Below are positions 56,881-64,000 of a stretch of DNA of 64,000 nt, piece after piece. This DNA comes from Acidimicrobiaceae bacterium (GTDB taxonomy: Bacteria > Actinomycetota > Acidimicrobiia > Acidimicrobiales > RAAP-2), in NCBI GenBank assembly GCA_003141095.1, contig PLKM01000031.1, positions 28,020-92,019 on the forward strand. Direction: 5' to 3'. Below the pieces are notes generated by a model. That model did no database searches. It was not told the DNA's origin and worked only from the letters and a program-made list of their open reading frames with translations. Within the stretch, counting starts at the first letter, position 1, and each line of letters begins with the position of its first letter. A program made the translations under genes and the position numbers.

Positions 56881-57630
56881 CTAGGGCCCTTCACACTGGT
56901 CGGATCGGTGCTCGCCGCCGCGTACGACTCCGCAGGTCGGACAGAGCAGATGAACCCAGCACACGGGATCGCCTCCTTCAAAAGCCTCTTCCAACTCGAG
57001 GAGCTCCCGTGGGTCTTCGATGAGAATCTCAGCGCCGCTCGCCGCCAACTCATCGCGAGATCCGTATCCCCACAAGACACCAATCGGTACAAGACCGTGA
57101 AAACTTGACGCACGCACGTCGTACTCTCGATCCCCCACCATCCAAACCTTGCGCGGTTCCGCTGGTTGCAGGTGGGCAAGAGCTTCCCCGACGATGTCAA
57201 TTTTCGACGTCAGCTTGCCGTCAAGACTGGCACCCGAGACAGTTTCAAAGAAGTGCGCTACCCCTAAGAAACCCAGCACTTGATTGGCAAAATCAACTCG
57301 CTTCGAAGTGGCAACGCCCATTCGGACCCCCCTTCTCTCAAGTCCAGCAAGCATTGCCGGGACCCCGTCGTAAAGCCGACAGAGCAGCACACCGCTCGCC
57401 GCGTAGAAGTCGCGATAACGCTCGACGACTCCATCGAGATCCCTCCCCGCAATACCCAGTTGGGCAAAGGACTCCTCGAGCGGAGGTCCAATCAAACTCT
57501 TTAATCGCTCGTCGGTCGGATTAAGCCCAAGTTCATCCAGAGTCGAACGAAACGAGCGGAGGATCCCTTCTTGTGAGTCAACCAAGGTTCCGTCGAGATC
57601 AAAGATGGCAAAAGCGGGTAACGAAGTCAT
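56881..57630 (-). CDS. HAD family hydrolase (phosphoglycolate phosphatase-like) with C-terminal Cys-rich tail
   Basis: FAIFDLDGTLVDSQEGILRSF, GVATSKR, VWMVGDREYDVRAS. Confidence 0.92.
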   Translation of the reverse strand: MTSLPAFAIFDLDGTLVDSQEGILRSFRSTLDELGLNPTDERLKSLIGPPLEESFAQLGIAGRDLDGVVERYRDFYAASGVLLCRLYDGVPAMLAGLERRGVRMGVATSKRVDFANQVLGFLGVAHFFETVSGASLDGKLTSKIDIVGEALAHLQPAEPRKVWMVGDREYDVRASSFHGLVPIGVLWGYGSRDELAASGAEILIEDPRELLELEEAFEGGDPVCWVHLLCPTCGVVRGGEHRSDQCEGP

Positions 57631-57802
57631 GCATCCATCATTGCGTGAGTCGACCGCCTTCGCTGGGGAAAACGTCGTTATTGCGCCCTCTGATGCTCGT
57701 TCTCTCGCGACTCCTCGCACGTCGCGCCAACACTTCGTGCTCGTCGGCCACGATGTCGAGAGATGACGAGAAGGTGAGCCTTGACATCGACAATCGCCGA
57801 AA

Positions 57803-58492
57803 TCAAAGTTCCAACAGCCGAACTAGCTCATCAAGAACCTTCTCAAACATGATGTTCGCGTTGCGAACCGATCCGACGTAGTGACCGTAAAGTTCAAAAC
57901 TCAGAAATCCGAAGATCATGTTCCACGACATCAGTGCACGTACGTACATCTCCTTGGGAACATCGACGAGAACTTCCTCAATAGCCCCGACCTCGAGAAA
58001 CTCCTCGACCTCTTCGGCGGCACTAGCACGCCTCGGAAGGCGTCGGACTTTCTGAGCGTCGGACAGTATTTTGGAGAGCACCCGCGGTACTCGCGTCGCC
58101 GCCTCAATCGTTGTCGTCGGCGCTACGTAGTTAGGCACCGGCGTTCCATAGATCAAGCTGTACTCGTTGGGATGACGTTTGGCCCATTTACGAACTGTCC
58201 TTGCGGCGATACGAAACCGGTCAGCCGCGCTCTCCAGTTCGGCCTTGGCGTCGCTGCGTTCAACGCTGGCGCCCAAGTCGTTGTAGGCGTCGAAGATTAG
58301 AGCCGTCAGGAGATCGTCGCGAGTCGCGAAATAGCGATACAGGGCTGACGAGACGACGCCCATTTCCCGGGCAACTTCACGCAACGAGAGACCGCTCACC
58401 CCGTTGCTCGCAATGAGCACCCGCGAGACTTTCTTGATGGTCGCAATCTGAGCGGTACGGGCCTCAGCGCGCGACAGATTCTTGCTCGTCAC
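57803..58492 (-). CDS. TetR family transcriptional regulator
   Basis: HTH VSGLSLREVAREMGVVSSALYRYFATRDDLLTALI; GTG start at 58492. Confidence 0.92.
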   Translation of the reverse strand: MTSKNLSRAEARTAQIATIKKVSRVLIASNGVSGLSLREVAREMGVVSSALYRYFATRDDLLTALIFDAYNDLGASVERSDAKAELESAADRFRIAARTVRKWAKRHPNEYSLIYGTPVPNYVAPTTTIEAATRVPRVLSKILSDAQKVRRLPRRASAAEEVEEFLEVGAIEEVLVDVPKEMYVRALMSWNMIFGFLSFELYGHYVGSVRNANIMFEKVLDELVRLLEL

Positions 58493-58498
58493 CCGGCC

Positions 58499-58504
58499 AG
58501 TATC
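58499..58504 (-). promoter_or_regulatory. Putative -10 (GATACT) 6 nt before tetR GTG
   Basis: Minus strand GATACT-GGCCGG-GTG. Confidence 0.4.
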
Positions 58505-58531
58505 ACACCCCTTTCCACTTTTCACAATTCC

Positions 58532-58546
58532 GAGAGCAGTGCTCTT
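58532..58546. promoter_or_regulatory. TetR-type operator palindrome 1
   Basis: GAGAGCA-G-TGCTCTt. Confidence 0.8.
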
Positions 58547-58583
58547 GTATTTAGAGAGTTCGTATGCCATACTTGTTCAATAC

Positions 58584-58598
58584 GAGAGCAGTGCTCTC
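58584..58598. promoter_or_regulatory. TetR-type operator palindrome 2
   Basis: GAGAGCA-G-TGCTCTC, 52 bp from operator 1. Confidence 0.82.
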
Positions 58599-58617
58599 TT
58601 AACTGAGATGGGGTTAT

Positions 58618-59535
58618 ATGTCAAAGTATTTAGTCGTGGGAGCCGGATCCATCGGCGGCGCCGTCGCCACGCGGCTGGCAAGCGAAGGCCACGCAGTCAC
58701 CGTGGTGTCTCGAAGCGGAACGGGTCCCGAGCATGAACTCGTGACCCGCGTCAGTGCCGACGCCAGCGACCCGCGGCGTCTCGGCGAACTTGGCGCTGGT
58801 TGCGACGCGATCTTCAACTGCGTGAACCCCCAATACCACCGCTGGCCCACCGACTGGCCACCCATCGCCAATGCTCTGCTCGCGAGCGCGGAAACATCAC
58901 AGGCCGTCCTGGTCACGCTGAGCAACCTCTACCCGTACGGCGCGCCAGCCGGTCCGATGTCTCCCGAGTCGCCGATGCTCGCCACGTACGAGAAGGCACT
59001 CGTTCGCGCCAAAATGTGGCAGGACGCACTCGACGCCCACCGCGAGGGACGAATCCGCGCTTGTGAAGTGAGGGCATCGGACTTTCTTGGCGCGGGTAGT
59101 CAGAGCATGCTCGGTGATCGGGTCATCCCGCGGGTTCTGCGGGGAAAGACGTGTCGAGTGATCGGCAACCCCGACATGCTCCACAGCTGGACCTTCACCG
59201 ATGACGTCGCGAAGACACTGGTTGCCTGCGCGAAGACCCCCAGCGCGTGGGGACGGGCCTGGCACGCGCCGACGAATCCGCCAAGAACGCAGCGGGAGGC
59301 AATCAACGACGTTGCCGACGTTGCCGGATGTCAACACGTCAAGGTAACGAGCATCCCCGCGCCAGCCATACGACTACTGGGAATATTCGATCCGATGATT
59401 CGAGAACTGCCAAAGACGATGTACCAGTTCTCGAAGCCCTTCGTCATCGATGATCAGGCGACGCGTGATGAGTTCGCACTCGAGCCAACTCCGTGGCGAG
59501 ACGTCCTCGAAGCGACGATTCAGCGCTATCGATAG
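58618..59535 (+). CDS. NAD-dependent epimerase/dehydratase family protein
   Basis: KYLVVGAGSIGGAVATRLASEGHAVTVVSR; divergent from tetR. Confidence 0.88.
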   Translation: MSKYLVVGAGSIGGAVATRLASEGHAVTVVSRSGTGPEHELVTRVSADASDPRRLGELGAGCDAIFNCVNPQYHRWPTDWPPIANALLASAETSQAVLVTLSNLYPYGAPAGPMSPESPMLATYEKALVRAKMWQDALDAHREGRIRACEVRASDFLGAGSQSMLGDRVIPRVLRGKTCRVIGNPDMLHSWTFTDDVAKTLVACAKTPSAWGRAWHAPTNPPRTQREAINDVADVAGCQHVKVTSIPAPAIRLLGIFDPMIRELPKTMYQFSKPFVIDDQATRDEFALEPTPWRDVLEATIQRYR

Positions 59536-59587
59536 ACACGCGTGACGTCGCGTCCAACGAGCGCCGCGAGGTGACGGCGGCGACTCC

Positions 59588-60397
59588 TCAACGCTGGGCG
59601 AGAACTTCCCCATTCACCACGATGAAGAGGCCGTCGCCGTCATTCGCCCACTCCAGGAACGCATTCGAAATCTCATGAAGCTCGTCGGTGGTGACGAGGG
59701 CGAAAGCAAGGGCCTGCTCCGCGAAGTCACTGTGGAGAACACGCTCGGCCCAAAGTTGACCCCACCATTGGCGCTCTGGCTCCGTAAAGTACGTCCAATT
59801 AGATGACGAGACCTCGAGTGAACGAAATCCGGCCTCGCGAACCCAACGAGGAAGGCGGCGCCCCGCATCGGCTTCGGCGTTGTTGGCTCTCGTCACCTGA
59901 TGGTAGATCTCCATCCATCGAGTCAGTCGATCATCACTAGGCGACCAGGCGAAGGCCCCGTAGTCTGCGTCTCGAACGGCGAGGAGCCCGTCCGCACGAA
60001 GAACTCGGCGCATCTCTCGAAGCGCGGCCACCGGATCGCTCAGATGCTGGAGTACCTGATGGGCGTACACAACGTCAAAGCTGGAGTCATCAAACGAAAG
60101 TTCGTAGACATTATCCACGCTGAAACTCAAGTTTTCCAGATCTTGCTCTCGATGAATGGATTGAGCGACCTCGATGACCTCGCGCGAGATATCCACTGCC
60201 TCCACCCGTCCCGGTGCCACCAGTCTCGAGAGGTCGACGCTTATGGTTCCTGGCCCACAGCCGACATCAAGCAACTGCAGACCGGGCTTGAGGTGGCCCA
60301 AGAGAAATCCCGCCGAGTTCTCCGCCGTTCTCCATCGGTGGCTTCGCAGTACCGATTCGTGATGTCCGTGGGTGTACTGATCCCTCCGCACGCTCAT
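59588..60397 (-). CDS. Class I SAM-dependent methyltransferase
   Basis: LQLLDVGCGPGTISVDLSRLVAPGRVEAVDIS...YAHQVLQHLSDPVAALREMRRVLRADG. Confidence 0.93.
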   Translation of the reverse strand: MSVRRDQYTHGHHESVLRSHRWRTAENSAGFLLGHLKPGLQLLDVGCGPGTISVDLSRLVAPGRVEAVDISREVIEVAQSIHREQDLENLSFSVDNVYELSFDDSSFDVVYAHQVLQHLSDPVAALREMRRVLRADGLLAVRDADYGAFAWSPSDDRLTRWMEIYHQVTRANNAEADAGRRLPRWVREAGFRSLEVSSSNWTYFTEPERQWWGQLWAERVLHSDFAEQALAFALVTTDELHEISNAFLEWANDGDGLFIVVNGEVLAQR

Positions 60398-60619
60398 GAA
60401 CCCTCCTTTGGCCAGCGTCCCATCATGACATCGTAGGTCTTGGCTATTTCTGAGCGAGTCAGAGGAACGAGAGGGCTCCGTGTGAGACTGGCGGCGACAG
60501 AATCGTGACGGGCTCCGTGCGACCCCTGATGGTTCGGTCCTTGGCTTCATCGGGCAACCCACACTCCGAACCCGGTGATGGGACACAGCGAAAGCGACCA
60601 TCGCGGTCGCAGGGCGTGG

Positions 60620-60766
60620 TTAGTGCAAGATGGCGGCGACCAGCACCACAATCACAGCAGGAATCAGCACCAACAGCCAACCCTGCCAAGTCTGGGGACG
60701 AACACCGTAACCGATTCTCTTGGGCCCGAACCAGCCGCGCTTCTTGTCATCATTCGCAACAATCAT
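60620..60766 (-). CDS. Small membrane protein, 48 aa (not in supplied ORF track)
   Basis: MIVANDDKKRGWFGPKRIGYGVRPQTWQGWLLVLIPAVIVVLVAAILH; basic/aromatic N-terminus plus one TM helix. Confidence 0.75.
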   Translation of the reverse strand: MIVANDDKKRGWFGPKRIGYGVRPQTWQGWLLVLIPAVIVVLVAAILH

Positions 60767-60985
60767 GAGTTCGCATCCTTGTCGGCGCTATCTCCATTCA
60801 TGATGCCACGAATATCACCTGAGATTTGTCGGCGCTTCGAAAACGAGTTCGTCATCGCCTTGCGCGTTGCCACTCGAAAGCAGCCAGCTTGCGATAGTTC
60901 TCTTGGCGCCAGTCGCCCGGTCGCAATAGGGTCGTAATCCAACGGCTCGTCATCAATGGTCGAACCGACAACCGGGGGGGAATTC

Positions 60986-61774
60986 ATGCGCGTATTGATC
61001 ACCGGCGCGGGTCGCGCCATTGGCGCCGCGACAGCAACTGAGCTGGCCCGAGCGGGGCACGAAGTCATCGCCACCGCCCGCGACGTTGCAATGCTGGACT
61101 CTCTTGAAGTCGCCATGCGACTCACGCTCGACGTCACGAGTGAAGCTTCAATCATTGAAGCGCTGGCAAACGCCGGCGAGATCGACGCCGTCGTCAACAA
61201 CGCCGCGAGCCACGGCCAAGGACCTCTCGAGGACTATCCACCCGATCGCCTGCGAGAGGTTTTCGAAACCAACACCTTCGGACCGCTTCGATTACTGCAA
61301 CACGTACTTCCGTCGTGGCGAATCCGAGGTCACGGCGTCATAGTGAATATCAGTTCGGTACAAGGTCGGGTCTCGTCGCCGCTCGAAGGGGTGTACTCGG
61401 GCTCGAAGTACGCACTCGAGGCCTTTTCGGAGGCGCTGCACTACGAGGTGCGCCACTTCGGGATTCGAACGGTGATCATCGAGCCTGGTTACATCTCCCC
61501 GGGGATGAAGCCGGTCCCCCAGCTTGAGCGCAGCCCCGCGTACGAGGGGCTCTGGAACGACTGGGATGGCACCGACGCCAAGTTGACCGGTCCCACGGGG
61601 CGGCCGGGTCCAGAGATCGTTGGCCGAGCGGTGCTCCGCGCGATCGAGGACGAATCCACGCCGCTTCGCGTTCCCGTCGGGGCGGACGCTGAGTTAATCC
61701 TGGCCACTCGGCGTGAACTGGACGACGAGGAATTCGAGGCCACCATGCGCCAAACGCTGGGCCTCACCTGGTGA
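60986..61774 (+). CDS. SDR family oxidoreductase
   Basis: MRVLITGAGRAIGAATATELARAGHEVIATAR, NISSVQGRVSSPLEGVYSGSKYALEAFSEAL. Confidence 0.92.
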   Translation: MRVLITGAGRAIGAATATELARAGHEVIATARDVAMLDSLEVAMRLTLDVTSEASIIEALANAGEIDAVVNNAASHGQGPLEDYPPDRLREVFETNTFGPLRLLQHVLPSWRIRGHGVIVNISSVQGRVSSPLEGVYSGSKYALEAFSEALHYEVRHFGIRTVIIEPGYISPGMKPVPQLERSPAYEGLWNDWDGTDAKLTGPTGRPGPEIVGRAVLRAIEDESTPLRVPVGADAELILATRRELDDEEFEATMRQTLGLTW

Positions 61775-61829
61775 GAGGATGTCTCGGCTTCGGATTGTGC
61801 GAGCGGCGCGTTGACTGCGCGCCTGCGAT

Positions 61830-62744
61830 TCAGTAACCGAGGTTGACGTCAACGACGCCAACCAGTTCCTTTCCATCTAAGTAGTTGCGCAGGTTCTTGC
61901 AGAAGACTTCGATCGCGCCCGCCAGCAAGGGCACTCCGGTCCAAGAGGCGTGCGGCGTGAGGAACACCTTCTCGTGAGTGTAGAGCCAGTGACCCGCGGG
62001 AAGGGGCTCTGGCACGCACACGTCCAGTGAGGCTCGGGCTAGTCGATCATCATCAAGAGCCACGCGCAATGCCTCTTGGTCAATGAGCGCACCCCGGGCA
62101 ATATTGACGAGATGAAGTCCCGGCTTCACGAGAGCCAGCGTTGCTTCGTTCAAGAGATTCACCGTGGCGCTCGTCGCCGGGACACAGAGCACGAGATGAT
62201 CGACGTCGGGGAGCATCTCTTCGAGAGTTCCGACGAGCTGCACGCCGGGTACTTCACTCGGCGTCGTGGTGCGGCGCATTGCCACCACGCGCATGTCGAA
62301 GGCCTGCGCCAACCGGGCGATCCTTTGCCCGATCCCGCCAAAGCCGACTAGTCCGAGTTTCTGACCGGACAGACACTGCGTACTTTGAAAGTTCCAGATC
62401 TCGGGCGCTTCCTTCAGCCAGAGTTCGGGGAAACGACGGCTGAAGGCCAGCATCGTCGCCATCGCGTACTCGGCGATCGGTATCGCCCCGGCCCCCTTGG
62501 CGCACGTCACGATTGGGGCTTGCAGCAGGGCCGGATTGACGTGATCAATCCCGGTACCGGCCAGTTGAATCCAAGCGACCCCAGCGTTCGCGGCGTCAAC
62601 CGACTTCTGGTCAAAGCCCGAGAAAAGAATGGCGTCGGGCGGTACCGGCCCGTCAAAAGTTGCCAGGTCCACGACGTCCAAGTCGGGGAACTCACCACGG
62701 ATTCGCTCGACACATTGGCTTACGCCGCAGAGCACGGTTGTCAT
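61830..62744 (-). CDS. D-2-hydroxyacid dehydrogenase (phosphoglycerate dehydrogenase-like)
   Basis: LGLVGFGGIGQRIARLAQAFDMRVVAMRR, HLVNIARGALIDQEALRVAL, LTPHASW. Confidence 0.92.
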   Translation of the reverse strand: MTTVLCGVSQCVERIRGEFPDLDVVDLATFDGPVPPDAILFSGFDQKSVDAANAGVAWIQLAGTGIDHVNPALLQAPIVTCAKGAGAIPIAEYAMATMLAFSRRFPELWLKEAPEIWNFQSTQCLSGQKLGLVGFGGIGQRIARLAQAFDMRVVAMRRTTTPSEVPGVQLVGTLEEMLPDVDHLVLCVPATSATVNLLNEATLALVKPGLHLVNIARGALIDQEALRVALDDDRLARASLDVCVPEPLPAGHWLYTHEKVFLTPHASWTGVPLLAGAIEVFCKNLRNYLDGKELVGVVDVNLGY

Positions 62745-62870
62745 CGGATTCTCCAGTCGCGGGTCAGAAAACTGTGGGGCCAGGCGCCACTGAACGACCT
62801 TAACGTGACGTCTGCCACACTCCCTGCACCGACATGGCGTGAGGTGGCTCGGTCGCCGTGGGATCCGGCG

Positions 62871-63251
62871 TTAGACCCCGTCGGATACGAAGAACAGGTT
62901 GCCGTCGGGGTCACGGAAACGCGCGCCGTAGCCCCCCCATGGCATCAGTTCTGGTTCTTGATCAAAGACGACGCCGAGGGCACTCAGACGCTCGAAATCG
63001 ACCCTGAGGTCATCGCTGGAAAGGTAGATGTCAGTGTTGACCGGTGCCTCAGGAGTTGGTGCTGGTCGCCCGTGGATGTGCGGCGGCCCAAGAACAATTC
63101 CCGACGAGTGCCCCGGGGGCACCACGGCCAGGAAACGATAGTCGGGGCTCATCTGATTATCTTGACGAACCTCCCAGCCGAGTGTGTCGCGGTAGAAGTT
63201 GAGCGCGGCGTCCTGATCGCTCACAATGACTACCGTTGCGTAGACGTGCAT
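62871..63251 (-). CDS. VOC (glyoxalase/bleomycin resistance-like) family protein
   Basis: VVIVSDQDAALNFYRDTLGWEVRQD...GYGARFRDPDGNLFFV. Confidence 0.92.
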   Translation of the reverse strand: MHVYATVVIVSDQDAALNFYRDTLGWEVRQDNQMSPDYRFLAVVPPGHSSGIVLGPPHIHGRPAPTPEAPVNTDIYLSSDDLRVDFERLSALGVVFDQEPELMPWGGYGARFRDPDGNLFFVSDGV

Positions 63252-63320
63252 AGCCCTCCAATCATCAACATGAACCCCAAATACCTCGCACCGCGCCCGA
63301 TGAGGTGCACCGCACTTCTC

Positions 63321-63689
63321 CTAGTCAGGAATCTGCGTCGTCACGCAGAACGGGTGGCCCGCCGGATCGAGGAGGACAATGAAGCGGTCTGGAGATGGCT
63401 GATACTGCGCTCTCGTCGCCCCGAGTCGAATCGCTTCGGCCTCGGCCTCTTCGAGACTCTCCACCGCGAGGTCAAGATGCATCTGCTTTCCCACATCACC
63501 CCCGGGCCACGTCGGCGCGTGATAGTCCTCAACCTTGACGGCGGTGAACCACATTCTCTCCAATCTCACTGCAGCAAACTCCTCGCTGGAAAAGGCAATT
63601 TCACCTCCGAGCAGGCTCGCCCAGAACGTCGCGAGGGCCGTCGTGCTGGCGCAGTCGAGTGAAACCGAGCCAAGTCGAATCTTCGTCAT
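63321..63689 (-). CDS. VOC family protein (glyoxalase-like)
   Basis: VSLDCASTTALATFWASLLGGEIAFSSEE...HLDLAVESLEEAEAEAIRLGA...VLLDPAGHPFCV. Confidence 0.9.
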   Translation of the reverse strand: MTKIRLGSVSLDCASTTALATFWASLLGGEIAFSSEEFAAVRLERMWFTAVKVEDYHAPTWPGGDVGKQMHLDLAVESLEEAEAEAIRLGATRAQYQPSPDRFIVLLDPAGHPFCVTTQIPD

Positions 63690-63695
63690 TGCACG

Positions 63696-63701
63696 AACAT
63701 A
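63696..63701 (-). promoter_or_regulatory. Putative -10 (TATGTT) 6 nt before VOC ATG
   Basis: Minus strand TATGTT-CGTGCA-ATG. Confidence 0.5.
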
Positions 63702-64000
63702 GCCGTCGCCCGTCGATGATGCAGAATCTTTTGTCGACCGAGATTCGCACCGGATCCGGGCGTTGACGCGGTCCCCGATGCGCTAGCTATCAGTGAAGTT
63801 TCGTCCGGAGTTGGTCGCGAACCGCTGGCCATTCTGCATCGACCACTGCCCATTCGGCAAACAGGTTGGTCGTGGAGTACGGCAAACTACCCACCACACC
63901 GAATTCTGAACCGAACTATCTCCTACGCGCCGACATCTGGTGGCGTTTCGGTTGACGCTTCGCCGGGGTGTGCCGTTGCAACAAGTTTCTGCTGCGCGGG

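Noticed and set aside
62385-63662. 425-aa plus-strand ORF
   Set aside because: Antisense to D-2-hydroxyacid dehydrogenase and both VOC genes.
63786-63911. Short minus-strand frame ...GSLPYSTTNLFAEWAVVDAEWPAVRDQLRTKLH*
   Set aside because: Looks like a possible protein C-terminus, but an upstream in-frame stop limits it to about 40 aa; could be a gene remnant, not supportable from this window.

Overview
High-GC, densely packed chromosomal window, most likely from an actinobacterium (possibly Acidimicrobiia; the taxonomy is inference from gene content only). I support about 60 protein genes, 2 serine tRNA genes, a LexA box upstream of recA, TetR-type operator palindromes and several hairpins. 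I found no CRISPR array, transposase, integrase, rRNA or prophage. Main blocks: (1) a deoxynucleoside/nucleoside catabolism cluster (deoA, add, pmm, punA, a truncated ALDH-like protein, ALDH, deoC); (2) rmlC-rmlB / rmlA sugar nucleotide genes; (3) AtzG-like protein/amidase and bioY; (4) a hydrolase, 3Fe-4S ferredoxin and two tandem P450s; (5) serB, MFS, acyltransferase; (6) recA, serine hydrolase, cinA, pgsA, rimO, tRNA-Ser; (7) TauE plus DUF4395; (8) secreted proteins: an S53 sedolisin, a repeat (propeller-like) protein with a C-terminal glycosidase-like domain, an NHL-repeat protein; (9) two overlapping unknown genes upstream of typA; (10) metabolic genes (pheA, PLP decarboxylase, agmatinase, P450, GNATs, PaiB, ClC channel) and a TetR/epimerase pair. 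The most interesting signals are a recurrent TANNNT-like -10 hexamer placed exactly 6-7 nt before the start codon of many genes (leaderless transcription), the overlapping unknown pair 37789-39389 with a possible degenerate PD-(D/E)XK-like signature, the ALDH-like protein lacking the catalytic domain, the secreted propeller-like/TIM-like fusion, and two small membrane-protein ORFs (39 and 48 aa) below the length cutoff of the supplied track. No single unmistakable new defence or mobile system was seen.
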